DNA of 64,000 nucleotides from Pseudovirgaria hyperparasitica (GCF_010093815.1 NW_022985549.1:186001-250000); one strand, 5' to 3'; numbered from the stretch's first letter, positions 1-11,924 are shown. The notes: generated from the sequence alone by a model not told the origin. A program made the numbers and translations.

Positions 1-1
1 T

Positions 2-940
2 CACACGCTCTTGAACACGGAGAAAGTGGATAAGTTGCTGTGGGATGCGTGCGGCGTGGCGAACTTGGACGGTGAGGAGCTGGTAAGTTATCTTGTGACC
101 GGGCTGGAGTATTTCCAGTTCGACACCAAGGTCGAAAGCGATCGGTATATCAGTCTAATCAACAATGACCTCTGGGCCATCGGCAACAGCACCGGAATCT
201 GCGACCCCCTGAATCTCGCAGAAGTCACTGCACCGCCCTATCCGGTCGAGTTCTGGCAGCTGGCATATGACACAATCGGCGCGTTGTACGCATCGCTGGG
301 CATGAAGTTGCCGTTAGACCAGACAGGCTTCGATCTCGCACTGTCGAGCTGGCGGGCCGTGTACATATATTTCTGGACCGCGCTGCTCTTCCTGCTCTTC
401 AAATCGCTCATCTTCCTCGTTCTGATCCGACGGAACAAGATCGACATGTTCGACTATGCATCCATTGGCATTCGCGCTGTGGGCATGATGGTGTGCGTCG
501 GGTTCCTGGGCGCGCTCGCCAAGGACGACGTTCTGATCAATCTTATCAAGACGCCTGCGATTCTGCCCTCTGTCGTCGCGCTGCTGCTGATCATCCTGCT
601 ATGCGACCACTTTGCGCGCGTTGCGGCGAATTGGCGGCTGAAGAAATCGGGTCAGCCGTTCGATGAGGACAAGGATGAGGGTCATCATGGGCATGGAGAG
701 CAGCGTGAGCATGTCGAAAATCATGGACACGACGGCAAAGAAGTGGTGCGGCCCAGTGTGATGCCGCTGCAGGGTACAGACGCATCGTATAGTAGTTCGT
801 ATACGGGTTACAATCCTATGCCGGCGATGCATATGAATTCGGACAGCTCGCTATACTCTGGCCTTCCGACGCCATATTCTTCACCAGTACAAGGGCATGT
901 AGCGGTACAGTATGTGCCAGTCGCACAATTGGGGCATTGA
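2..940 (+). CDS. Fungal multi-span membrane protein, 3' part only
   Basis: The reading frame is open to the left edge of the window, so the true start and N-terminal part lie outside. About 310 residues are visible. The first 110 look lumenal or extracellular, with several acidic residues and cysteines. Three hydrophobic segments follow at about residues 118-142 (YIYFWTALLFLLF...), 153-172 and 180-200. The remaining 105 residues are a hydrophilic, His/Ser/Tyr-rich cytoplasmic-type tail with an HHGHGEQ stretch. I do not recognise the family. The layout of an extracellular domain, a cluster of helices and a long disordered tail is common among uncharacterised fungal plasma-membrane proteins. 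The stop is TGA at the end of the feature. Sure that it is coding; function unknown. Confidence 0.75.
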   Translation, partial: HTLLNTEKVDKLLWDACGVANLDGEELVSYLVTGLEYFQFDTKVESDRYISLINNDLWAIGNSTGICDPLNLAEVTAPPYPVEFWQLAYDTIGALYASLGMKLPLDQTGFDLALSSWRAVYIYFWTALLFLLFKSLIFLVLIRRNKIDMFDYASIGIRAVGMMVCVGFLGALAKDDVLINLIKTPAILPSVVALLLIILLCDHFARVAANWRLKKSGQPFDEDKDEGHHGHGEQREHVENHGHDGKEVVRPSVMPLQGTDASYSSSYTGYNPMPAMHMNSDSSLYSGLPTPYSSPVQGHVAVQYVPVAQLGH

Positions 941-1209
941 TTAGAGTTAGGGAGTGATGTTGAGACACGTGATATTGACTTAAGTAGAGTTTTCATGAAA
1001 TGGGCATCTATATTGTCAAAACAGATTGTTACACTAAACATGTAACATAATGCAAACAAAAGTGGTATCGTGCCGGAGAAAGACAGATATACTCGCGAAA
1101 CGCCAGTTGCGCCGTCGCTATGTCTCAAAAGATAATCAAAAATTTGGTGAAATGTCGTGTTACAGTAGGTATGAAGGGCGACACGGCCGGTTCGCCTCCC
1201 TAAAATGGA

Positions 1210-2246
1210 TTATACCTCTCGCCATCCGTTGTTCATTGGCTGTCTTGTGTGCCATCCGCTCTGCTGAACAGGCTGCACCGGCGACTGCTGGTATCCATAT
1301 CCAGCATCATCGTTTCCATGATAAGGTGATCGGGGCGGCTGATATGGCGATGCTTGGCGAGCGTACTGACCACTTTCGTAGCCCTGATTCTGGTTGCTAT
1401 AGTCGCCTCCGTACTGTTGTTGGTTGTGGTATACACCAGACTCTTGTCCATATGCATTATTATTCTGGTAACTAGCGTCTTGCCTAAAGCCATGACCGCT
1501 ACCGTAGCCGCTTTGATTCGTGTTCTGGCGGCTGTTCTGAGGTCTATATGGGCCGGCATGATAGCCTCCACCATACGGGTTTTGGTGTGGTTGTTGTCCA
1601 GTAAAATACCCATTCTCCGAGGGTGACTGCACAGGCGAACGACCTGCTGGCGAGGCAATAGGCGCGGCTGCTGCTACGTATTCTCCATTCGGAGCAAGGG
1701 GTTTCATTTCTACATCTTCATGGGAATCATCCTCGATTCTATGGCTCTTTGCATCGCTCCATGACGGCATTGGTGGGAGAGCATCTTCATTCACAGGCTT
1801 GCTACTCGGGGTGTCAAAACGCGCATACTGCGGCGGTTCGTATGCATCGTTGTTCGAGCGGAGGCCGCCACCAGGTGTATATGAAGGCGCAGGGTGCGAT
1901 TGGTATGGAGTATTATAGGAGTTTGGGAGGACACCGGCGGTACGATCGGGGTCTTTCCGTCGACCGGAGCCGCAACAGCCAGCACAGCACTTAAAACAAC
2001 AGCAAGCGCATTCGGCACCACAACATAGGCATCGTGCAACACACCATATGATAGAGATGGCGATCAGGGCACCGACGATGATAATGACAATAACTGGCCA
2101 CCTGGCAGGGACTGTGTTAGCAATAGCTCCAGCTAGCACATACAGTCCTGATCGTACTTGCAGTATGTCTTTGCCATGCACTTGTCCCAGGACGAGAAAG
2201 TCTGGGGGGCATCTTTTATTCCGTTTACAAGGTCCTGTTGCGACAT
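1210..2246 (-). CDS. Fibroin-3-like single-pass membrane protein with Gln/Asn/Tyr/Gly-rich tail
   Basis: Two exons: 2246-2158 and 2101-1210, with a 56-nt GT-AG intron (CTAAC branch motif). The product is 326 residues. The spliced N-terminus reads MSQQDLVNGIKDAPQ, then TFSSWDKCMAKTYCK, then WPVIVIIIVGALIAI. This is the conserved head of the fungal fibroin-3-related family. One transmembrane helix at about residues 30-50 is followed directly by a dense cysteine cluster (CLCCGAECACCC and on to about residue 80). The rest is disordered and rich in Q, N, Y, G and P. The ATG at 2246 is preferred because it alone keeps the conserved TFSSWDKC segment in frame. Biochemical role unknown; probably a membrane-anchored, palmitoylated or metal-binding surface protein (inference). 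Confidence 0.82.
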
Positions 2247-3880
2247 ACCGACGGTCACAACCTATATACGTCGTAAAGTTTATTGGGTTGCAGCGACTAT
2301 GACCAGCACAATCTCTAGAGGAATAGACAAGAACAATGCCTGATGTACGTCGCACGAGTAGTTTCAACAAACAAGTTGTATAGCCTGTGAAGCGTTTGGC
2401 AGATGTGACTGGCGATGGAGGCGAAGACGATGTGGTATAGAAGAGTATTGTTGCAGGGGCGGTGGTTCATTAGGCACACAATGCTGTGCAGAGTAAACGA
2501 GAGACTGGCGACGTAGAGTCGATGTGGTTGTCGAAGGCGACAGAACAAGGGAGAGCAAACGTTGCAGTGAACAGGTGGAATGGGCAGTGATAGAGGAGAA
2601 CGAACTCCTTTCATGATGATCCATGTCCAAGCTTCGATCCCCAGATCTGAAACGCGTGGTGACAGTCTGCTAGTCCTGTTCGGGTTAGTCATGAATTCTC
2701 GGGCATTGTTCAAACCTATGAACACTTTCGAGTCGAAAGATTAACAGCCATATACTCGTCACTTACCGTGGTCTATGTCTATATATCTATAGTCACAAGC
2801 ATTACTCGGTCTTGAATATTGAGTTGTAGGCTTAGCAACCTTGGAAACATAAACTGAAGTACATGAAAATAATGAGCTATTAATCTGTTTCAGCTTAGAG
2901 CTCAAGCCCATCTCGGATAGAGCAACTAAGCACAATCAAGCTAAAGCGCTCCTCTTACCTCACAAATTTATTCGATATCGAGATCTCCCTTCTCCGAAAG
3001 ATGTTTCTATAGGTACACCGAATCGACGTATCGTTGACCCGGAATTTTTACTCTCATATTGAGTTGGAGATATAAGGGCGGTAAACGACGCTTTCATTCT
3101 GTTAGAACTTCAAGACGCATAAGAAAATAAGTGGCATTGTCAGATATCTCGAATGCATGGCTTACAGTGCCTTATGCTAAATGTACCAGAGGGTGAGAGA
3201 CTAGAACCGGTTTGTATCAGTCTCAATCAGTCAGTCAAGGACGTCGAAAGAGTGGTTGATCGTTCTATTGACCGATGCACTCCTGGCTGGTCAACTTCTA
3301 GTTGACGCCAAGCGTTCAACACTGTCTCTCAGATGTTTCCAGTCATAGTGTGCTCCAATCAAATTGAACTCAAGTGGCCATTACAATAGCAGCTTGCCAT
3401 TTCGGTACTCTAGTAATCTTTGGAATTGGAAAGTTTGACCGTCGAGTCTTGTTTATGCAAAGTCAGGAAGTCATGGACACACCAAAAGATGACATGTGTT
3501 TTGAGAAGAGCTCTGAAGTATGACCTCCAAGCCAGATGCCCATCATTTGATCCTCATGGACATCAAGATACTTAAATTCCCTCTTCTAAACAGCGCTTTC
3601 CGCTTACTCAAGGATCAAGTCTAGGTACGAACGAGTATCTCCACCCACTTAGACGACTTAAACATTGTGGAATGACCTCCTGTGACATAGTTAAGGACGG
3701 TATCTACATCTGTAACTTGGCATCGTTCGACGAAGTGACGTGAGGTAGGAAGTGGATAGACCACCTCTTCTCAACTCCATATGGTCGTTATGAGGTACTT
3801 TATGAATGAAGACTTCGATGAATGAAAAATTGTGGCTTTGATTTTTCGATATTACTACCAGCCAACCTTCAAGATCTGGA
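2247..3880. other. Intergenic stretch, no supported gene
   Basis: About 1.6 kb with no reading frame that resembles a protein. The first few hundred bases hold the upstream region of the fibroin-3-like gene, including a good minus-strand donor (GTAAGTGACG near 2765) that could belong to a 5' UTR intron. The rest has moderately high A+T and no recognisable repeat. Confidence 0.5.
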
Positions 3881-3883
3881 TTT

Positions 3884-4123
3884 TATAAGTTGCCTCGAGA
3901 ACTCCGCGATATAATCTGTGGACTTATATACCCAGAACTTGCTGGAGTATCTGTTCAGACTTCTCCTTATTCTTTCAGGCCATTCATCCTCTACGGAAAC
4001 AAGGATCTCAGCGAGTCACAGCTCACGTTCCTCAATTTAAGCCAGCAAAATTACGTCGAGATATCTGTACATTTACGGAGACATGCAATCATCTGGCTAA
4101 AGATGCATGAACCTGGACCCTGA
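3884..4123 (+). pseudogene. Relic of an F-box-like LPRELRDII protein
   Basis: The frame reads FYKLPRELRDIICGLIYPE near 3878-3940. This is the typical opening of the large fungal family of F-box-like proteins (LP-E-R--IY). It continues for about 75 residues to a stop at 4121-4123. No ATG lies at a suitable distance and no C-terminal body follows, whereas intact relatives such as the gene at 59459 run to about 300 residues. A second short open stretch at 4151-4384 could be downstream debris of the same gene. Best read as a decayed fragment; an undetected multi-exon gene is the alternative. Confidence 0.3.
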
Positions 4124-4412
4124 CTTGCTCCACAGACCGCCCGTCTTTCCTTGTCGGGTACTCGTCACTTGGATATGCTGCCCTTCGACATAACTGGCCT
4201 GCCAGCTGGAGGTACTTTCGATTTCGTCAAGGGTATTAACAGTACCGTTCACTCTATGTGGCTCTTACAACTTTTGTCGGAGGGGACAGCGCTGAAATCG
4301 GTTGGCCTACATATGCATTCCCACCCCAATCAATGCTGCCATATGAGAGTACAATCTAGATATATACAGCGGTACACTGTGTAAGAAATACAGGTGGGTC
4401 AGTCTTCCGATC

Positions 4413-5903
4413 CTACGCCTTAGCCATGAGCTTCAGCCCGGTCAACTTCAACCTTGCAGCAACCACAAAGACCGCGCCAACAACCAACAGCAGACCCGAG
4501 AACAACGTCAAGCCGAGAAACCCATTACCACTCGAAGAAGCGATTGCACCTGCAATAGGACTCCCTATTAGAACACCAGTCGCGGACACAGCATACAAAC
4601 TTCCCGTTCGCACGCCCAATTTCCGTACATCAGGAGATATCTTCGCAATCATGGCTGGTATGATTGAGAATACACATCCCGACGCAAAACCATAGAAGAT
4701 GGTAAAAATAATGATCAATGCATTTGTTTGGCCTGATTCCATGACCGTGCTCGGCAGCCACAATGCAATGCATGATACTGCGCCTAGGCTGGTGAGTGCA
4801 ATCATGATATTGAATACCCCAATAATGTCTCCGAAGTGCGCTGGTATAATTCGTCCGAATGTAGAGGCTCCATTGAGGATGGATACCAAATAACCTGCCA
4901 GGCCAGTCGACATTCCTTGGGCTCTTGCTTGCACGATGATGAAGGTAAACGGGATGAAACCACCGATATAGAGGAACCACGAGCCTATACCCAATAGCAA
5001 GAATGGCATCTCTTTCCAAGGTACTATGAAGTCCATGAGCGCCAAAGGTTGCTTCAGAGGAGGAAGCCGCGACTTGACCGTCAATATGCCAACGCTGACC
5101 ATCCCGAGAAGCAAAAACGCGAGCGCACGCATCGTCCAGCCAAAACCAATCTGGACTACAAGTCTATTGACCATGATGGGAAGCACGACACCACCGATGC
5201 TGGAGCCGGACGCCATAATACCAATGGCCAGGGCGCGGTGTCGTAGAAACCAAGTTGAGCATGCAGTCATGGCTAAGATACTGTAAATCCCTCTGATGGA
5301 AATTTTGTAATTCCACATGACTTACCCGGATAGAATACAAAGCTACAGCCAATGGCACTACACACCGACTGAGCCAGGAAGATCTGATAATACTCCCTCG
5401 AAATCGACGTCATCATCAATCCAAAGACATGGAGGAATGACCCGATGAGAATGGGCACCCGCGGTCCATAATGATCGGTAATTTTGCCCACTACTGGGCC
5501 CCAGAAGAACATCATGAATGACTCTGTGGAGGGGATCCACGCAACAGCGCTCGACGAGTAATGCGAGAGGAGATTCGCTTGATAGTAGTTTTGGAAGATT
5601 CCTATGCCTACAGCGCATGTCAGTAAAGGTGTTGAGCAGTAGAAGGCGAAGGAACTGACAGTTGATCCAGCCAAAGCTTGCAAAAATAGTACAGAAACCC
5701 CCTACTACGACGAGCCATGCCTGCAAACCGCCATCTGGAAAGTCCCCATTGCTAGGTGCAGATAGAGTTGGAGCGCGCTTTTCCGTGTCAGCAGCTGGAG
5801 CTGCCATAGCTGCAATCGGTAGTTGTATCGGCTCGTTATCGACAGAGGGCTGGGGTGTGCTGTCTGCAGAATGTCTCTTTCTTTCCTCGAGGTCGGATCC
5901 CAT
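4413..5903 (-). CDS. MFS transporter, monocarboxylate (MCT-like) family
   Basis: Three exons: 5903-5660, 5607-5326 and 5272-4413, with 52- and 53-nt introns. The product is 461 residues. The N-terminal 60 residues are hydrophilic, then [13 protein letters not shown] starts the first helix. Family marks are [45 protein letters not shown] and, across the second junction, [20 protein letters not shown] followed by [17 protein letters not shown]. These are typical of fungal MCT-type proton-linked carrier-like permeases with 12 helices. The substrate cannot be read from sequence; yeast relatives include the riboflavin carrier Mch5 and proteins of unknown substrate. The gene is divergent from the Zn2Cys6 factor at 6476, suggesting local regulation. 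Confidence 0.9.
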
Positions 5904-6475
5904 TGTGGCAGATTGTATTGTCTGCCTCGATAAAGAAGGATGGGATTAGAGTTGAGAGCAGCTGACTTTTCTTCTTGCCGAAACTTTTGCGATAGTTATA
6001 TACTCTACATTGGAACTTTTAGAGATTGAGCAGGGGATGACCTGAGTCACCTGCTGATCGAAAGATGATGCCTAATACGGTATCATGTTTCGACATTTGA
6101 CTGAGGCTGCGAGGAGAAGAGAAGAGGTTAAGACCGTCGTCATATGCTTTGTTTTTAACGCCGTCGGCGTCGGCTTCGGCTGTTGATGGATCAGACTATT
6201 TTGGCTTTGTTGATCAGATACGCCAGATGCCATTATGATCCCTGCTCCAACTCGAATCTTAGAGCCTTATTGGGACTAGTGTTACAACTAGTGGATCCCA
6301 TGTAGTGCAGTAGACTAAGTAGTGCATTCTCCGATCGCATATCTGACTCTTGGTAATCATCCGTGCGGCCTTTCCCATCTTGCCGCCATTTCTCGAGCAT
6401 ATATCAGCCTCATGTAAGACTACACATGTATGGAGCTAATCCGGTCCAAAGCTTGGCCTTCAACAACATGCTAGA
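5904..6475. promoter_or_regulatory. Divergent promoter region between transporter and Zn2Cys6 regulator
   Basis: This 572-bp spacer separates the outward-facing starts of the MFS transporter and the zinc-cluster regulator, so it must hold both promoters. A GC-rich imperfect repeat (GCCGTCGGCGTCGGCTTCGG) lies near 6161-6180. CGG half-sites of the kind bound by Zn2Cys6 proteins occur at several places. No specific operator can be assigned by eye. Confidence 0.45.
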
Positions 6476-8235
6476 ATGGTGGGAGTCGCTGGAAAAAGCA
6501 AGGCTTGCCACGACTGTAAGAGGAGACGTGTGAAATGCGATTTTGAGCGTCCAGCATGCCGACGATGCGCCAAAGCAGGCATTGAGTGCTCTGGCTATGC
6601 GCAGGAAGTGGTCTTCGTGAACAGGAGTATCGATAATCCTACCGTATCAGCGCCCTCTGTGTTAGCTAGGTCCAAGATCCAATCTATTCAAGAAGAGCTT
6701 GATGAGCTGGTGAGCCTATCACAAACACCAGAGTCGTCGGTCCGCTTCAGAGCAGGTGTTTTCAAACTCTTGCAGAAATTGTACCTCCCACAGCCCGAAG
6801 TCGAAAGCGATACCTCCGACCATTGCGCCCCATTCACTTGGTTCAGAGCTGTGTGCGAGCTCGAGAAGCCCTGCTTGACACTCAATCACGCACTCGTCTC
6901 TTTCTGTACGGTCCAAGTACTTGTCACGAATACTGGCAATGTGACACGTGAGCAAGCTTGGGAAAGATATCACGAAACTCTGGGATATCTGTCGGCCGCG
7001 CTGAACGATAACGATCCGAGTCGCTACGTCCATATTCTCGCGTCTATTCTAGTTCTCTCGACCAATGAGCTATTCCTATGTCCCACAGATGATGGAATGC
7101 GAGTCCATGTACAGGGAATCGCAGATCTCCTCCGTCTGAGGAAGGGCTGTTCGCATGTATCTCCTGAGATAAGGGCTCGATTGTTCTCTAGGCTCCGCAT
7201 TATTAGTGTAAGTTATCGTCATCCTCATACCAAGCAAATGCAGAGTCCGACGTTCCAGTTTCATCCCTAACTTTGAAGCGGCTATCTCGAGATAGTATAC
7301 ATATCGTGGATGGGAGGATATTGCACCAGCCGGGACCTCACTCACCCCACCGATATCTGATTCAATAGTACAGCGGAATATAACTGGCATCCTCACCACT
7401 CGTCAAGACATTGTTAGTACCACAAAGATACAACCTGTACTCACAAGAACCACAGGTCCTCCAACAACTCACCTGCCACCAACCTGGCCCAGTCAGTCCG
7501 TCCCGCTGGGCGTCGCTCATGGCCGGCGACACCGCCCTCGATCCCCTGGACACTCTCTTCGACATCGCCTCCCGCCTCCCACGCACTCTTGCATCGGCCT
7601 CTCACCTATTCTCTCAATCCAAACCCCTTGTCCCAAGCCAGCCCCCCAAAGAAGACATCTTCGCCGTAACAACATCCCTCTGGAGCACCCTCCGCGATAT
7701 CTACACCTGGCAGGACACAATCCGCAGCTCCTCCCCCACCCCACCATACACCGCCGTACCCTCGCGCCTCACAAATCCATCCGATACAAGACATGGCACC
7801 CCGCTCTTCCCGTTCGCGCTCGAGTTCCGCTCCATACAGATCGCGACATTACACGTATGCTCATGGGGCTTCCAGCTGCATACCCTCCTGATCATCTCTC
7901 GGCTTTCAAGCTCGTTTCACTCTTCTGTTCCTCCTGCTGGACCGTCAGGATCAACGGATCCGCTCTCGTCTCCGTTTTTGCCCTTGCACAGCGTATGCGA
8001 CGAAGCGGATAAACTTGCGCGTCTTTTGTGCCAATCGATCGAGTACTGCCACAGAGTCGAGATGGGGACGTTTGGGCCGCAGACGATGGTGTATTCGCAG
8101 TGGGTGCTGCGGCATTATTTTGGCTGGCGGGGGGCTGTGAGGGAGGCGGAGTGGTGTGCAGAGGTGGAGAGGATGAGGGGAGAGGGGACATGGTGTGGAA
8201 TTGGATTGTTGAGGCTGACGGGTGAACTGCTGTGA
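6476..8235 (+). CDS. Zn2Cys6 transcription factor with fungal TF domain
   Basis: The N-terminus (about residues 10-40) carries [20 protein letters not shown] and [11 protein letters not shown], a complete six-cysteine binuclear zinc cluster. The body matches the fungal-specific TF domain of the PF11951 type: [22 protein letters not shown], and later [14 protein letters not shown]. An intron lies between about 7208 and 7500. The favoured model splices GTAAGT at 7208 to the CACAG ending at 7455, joining RLRIIS to VLQQLTCHQ and giving 503 residues. A second option, donor 7258 to acceptor 7496, would give 506 residues. Nuclear DNA-binding regulator; likely controls the divergent transporter (inference from position). 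The splice choice is uncertain; the gene itself is not. Confidence 0.85.
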
Positions 8236-8385
8236 TCGATAAAGTACCGTCAGTACGTGATGACGAGAGGTATAACTTCATATTAGTGTATACAAGAGGG
8301 GGTTGGCACATAGCAGCGAGGCAACAGTCATGAGCTTAATCATGAACATATGTATATAGATATGACAAAATATCTGTCGTGAGCC

Positions 8386-10493
8386 CTATTTCATGAGCAA
8401 CGTAGTCGCCCAGCTTACATTCAAGGTCCTTAAGTCCGCATAATGCTGACCTGTTCCTAGAAACACGACCGGAATCCCGGTTGCATGCACCATGCTGACC
8501 AATGTGCCCACCATATCCCCGACAGTGTCACACTTGCTAATGATAAACCCATCCAAACCTCTCCCTGACCCAAACGACGCATTGAAGTTCCGCGCTTGCG
8601 CTACAGAGTCGGAGCCCACAAGCGCCTCGCCGACCATGAAAATCTTATCTGGCTTCGCCAATTGCCCGAATTTCTCCAGCGACGACATCAGCCGCGTATC
8701 GTTGTGCCGGCGACCAGCCGTATCGATGAGCACGACGTCATATTTTGGGTCTGCAGAGGTCGCGTGTTGTACGGCCTCGCGAGCAATGTTGGCTGCATCC
8801 TTGCCGTAGCCGCGCTGGAACAAATCAATATGGCCGCCCTCACGAGCCGAGAGCTCTTGGAGGTTGCGAACATGGACGCCTAGCTGTTCGACGGCACCGG
8901 AACGGAAGGTATCCGCGGCAACGACGAGGATGCGAAAGTTGTTTTGCAGGAGGAAGAAGGCGATTTTGGAGAGATTGGTTGATTTGCCGACGCCGTTGAC
9001 GCCAACTATGGAGAGGATGTACGGTCGGCCTGTACGATTGGTGGCTTGGATTGAGCGGAGAAGGTCGAGTGAGGTGGTTGGAGTGAGGATCTTGGTAAGG
9101 GCACGCTCCATTGCACTGCGGAGGGTAGTTTCGATAGCTGTTGTCTGTCAGCATGATGATGACGGAAATTAAGAGAACAGGTTCGTACTGGTGAAGCTAT
9201 TAGTTTTCGCACCGATTAAATCGACCTTGACACTCTCGCATAACCGGACAGCGGCCTCGCGTGCAACATTCTTCTTCAGGAGGTGATCTTCCATACCCTT
9301 CAGAGGCTTCTCGAGATCCGCCTCAGTCAAGGTCTTGCCTCCAACGACATTCCTAAAGAGACCACCAATAGCGCCCAAACTCGACCCTACAAAACCATTC
9401 GTACTATTGCTGCTGCTTTCTTTTCCTGCACTGACTTTCGACAGTATCTCGTCCATCTCATCCTCCAAATCTTTGAGCACAAACTCTCCCTTTCCTGTCC
9501 TCTTACCCCATGTGCTTTCTTCCACGTGCTCGACTGCTTGCGAGGTTGCTTCGTCCAGGTCAGCAGGTGCGGAGTAATCTAGTTGTGTATTGTCATCCGC
9601 ATGATCGGCAAGTCCGAATTCGTCCCACACTCTATTCTTCTTCGTGTTACTCTTCTTTCCACCCTTGCTTGTTGGCCGACCTTCATCTCCAGACGATGGC
9701 GCGGGACTGGCAGTCTTCGCTCGTTGACGGTCGCGCCGGGATAGTTTACCGCCCGGCCGTAGACCCTTCGCTTGTAAGATATGAGCTGCGGGTGACGCAG
9801 GTCTTGAGGCATCTGGTGTTGGAACCGGCGTCGCATCGGCGGAGCTGTCGGCGTGTATGGAGCGGTTGGGTACTATCGCAGTTGGTCAACATGCCTCGCA
9901 ATGCACTTTAATTTGGCTGACGTACCTTTGAGGCCTTGTACAGAAGGCTTTGCCGGAGCGCTTTCACCCTCGGAGCTCGACGGTGGAGTTGTGTCGGTCG
10001 TTGGTATCCTTCTGGCGGGAGTGGCAGGCTGTCCGTCATTCTTGGACTCTAACTCTTGAACTTGTCGATCGAAATAATCGTCGAAGGGATACTCTGTGCT
10101 GCTATATTTCTTGCTCTTGAGTTGTTCGCTATATAAGCCCGTGAACAGTGTGCGTACGTTATCCAGCAATTTATCGATCCATGTCATATGCACCAGCGAC
10201 TGATATACGGCCTAAAACGACGTCATTTAGCGATTGTGCTTTCGGATGATGGATGACCTGCGCAGGGGCGTACAAACCACGAAGATGAGGCCCAAATCCT
10301 TCGCAACGGTCCATTTTAGAGTGTAGCCTTCCTTCTTGTAGGTGGGTTTCTGTCCTGGGTCTCCGCTGGTCCGTATGTCTTCAATGAATATATCCCGGAT
10401 CAAGCTGTTCACGATATTTGCGCCGACGGGCACATATTGCTTAGACCACAGCACAACTCCAGAGGTCGAGACGATTTCAAAACTGTCGAGCAT
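8386..10493 (-). CDS. SRP101: Signal recognition particle receptor alpha subunit
   Basis: Four exons: 10493-10278, 10211-9926, 9872-9189 and 9137-8386 (introns 66, 53 and 51 nt). The product is 645 residues, usual for the family. The N-terminal longin-like domain starts MLDSFEIVSTSGVVLWS. A charged, disordered linker follows, including KGGKKSNTKKNRVWDEFG. The C-terminal NG GTPase domain has the P-loop GVNGVGKSTNLSKIA, the DTFRSGAVEQL motif, the G3 box DTAGRRHNDTRLM, SKCDTVGDM, and the closing GTGQHYADLRTLN. It sits on the ER membrane through the beta subunit and receives SRP-bound ribosomes for co-translational translocation. The gene is divergent from YIF1, another early secretory gene, with 277 bp between start codons. 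Confidence 0.96.
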
Positions 10494-10770
10494 CCTGGCG
10501 CATAGACAACTAATATCGCGACAGTGAACGTGGTGGGTGGTGGATTTTGCGATTGCGGCGAACGGCAGTAAGCCAAGAGTGCGGAGCGGAAGGCCAGTTT
10601 GTGGGATCGCCAGAAGTTTGACTCTCTTCTAGGTAACACTGTAACAGCAACGACATCCAACATACAACACCACACCCTCGCTTCAGAAACAATTTCGCGA
10701 TCGGCCATCCGTCCCCCAGAGCTGACGATATTCACTGTCCTTAGGACTGTCTCACGCTCTCTTCGTCACA
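10494..10770. promoter_or_regulatory. Shared divergent promoter of SRP101 and YIF1 homologues
   Basis: 277 bp separate the two ATG codons, which point away from each other. Both genes serve the early secretory pathway, so common control is plausible. No TATA box is obvious. Confidence 0.5.
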
Positions 10771-11924
10771 ATGCATCGTGGACAGTACAACCCACCACCG
10801 GCACACTCACCACCTCTACATCACCCGGTTCCACAGCACGTCTCGACCGTTCCTCAATTACGTTCTCCGCCGCCACCTACACCTCAATCACAGCAGGGAG
10901 GCTATACACCGCAGCAAGGCCAGCAGCAGCATCAAGGTGTTCCCTTTGGTTACCCAAATGCATTTACCGACTTCGCCAGTGACCCTACCGCACAGCTAGG
11001 CATTCAAGCTACCAAACATGCTCTCGCGGCAGGTCAAGGATGGGCAGGCGCAGCAGTAAGTAAATTTTCCTACCAAGTCTTACTGCATAGTATACTTGAG
11101 GCTGTCTTCGTTTTGATACAACCGAGCGCTGGACGAGCTATGCGTCTTCTACAATCCCTCACGTACTGATCCCTCTCCAGGTCAATCGCTATATCGACAT
11201 CCCCGCCCTCAAACATCTATTCAACGTCTCCAACTCCTACGTCCTCACAAAAACCTACGTAATCCTCTTCCCATGGCGCCACCGCCCATGGTCGCGCCAA
11301 CAGCGCATGTCACATTCGCACGCCGACCCCTCCTCCGGCGGTGAATACCTCCCTCCGCGCGAAGACATCAACTCGCCCGACCTCTACATCCCAACCATGA
11401 CCTTCGTAACCTATATCCTGCTCAACGCCGTGCTTGCCGGCGTCAAGGGCACATATCACCCGCGCCTGCTCAGCATGAACTTCGGCACCACGGCCTCGGT
11501 CCTGCTCATCGAATTCCTCTTCCTCAAGGGCGCATGCTACTTCCTCAGCATCCGCGGTCCGACATCGCCCTCGGGCGCGAACAGCCAGTGGCTCGAGCTG
11601 ATTGCGTACTCCGGGTACAAGTTCATTGGGATCATCTTCACGCTCCTGATCACGAGCATCCTGGGCGGCAGCACGAATGCGCACTGGGGCTGGCTCAGCT
11701 GGAGCATCTTCCTGTACTGCTTCCTCGCGAACGGCCTCTTCTACGTCCGCAGTCTGCGCTGGATGCTGCTCCCGGACTCGGCGGCTGGTGGTATGGAGTG
11801 GGGCGCGCCGCAGCCGGGCGTGGGTGTACATGCCGCGAGAGCGCAGAAGGGACGCAGGACGAAGTTCCTCTTCGCCCACAGCTATGTCGCGCAGCTTTTC
11901 TTCATGTGGATCTTGACGCGCTAG
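10771..11924 (+). CDS. YIF1: YIF1 family protein (Yip1-interacting, COPII/Golgi vesicle protein)
   Basis: Two exons: 10771-11055 and 11181-11924, with a 125-nt GTAAGT...CCAG intron. The product is 342 residues. The N-terminal 65 residues are Pro/Gln-rich and cytosolic. The conserved block has NAFTDFASDPTAQLGIQ, then VNRYIDIPALKHLFNVSNSY and VLTKTYVILFPWRHRPWSR, which define the family, followed by DLYIPTMTFVTYILL. About five hydrophobic segments occupy the C-terminal half, ending YVAQLFFMWILTR. Yif1 binds Yip1 and Yos1 and is needed for ER-to-Golgi vesicle fusion. Confidence is high because the conserved motif crosses the splice junction cleanly. Confidence 0.95.
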
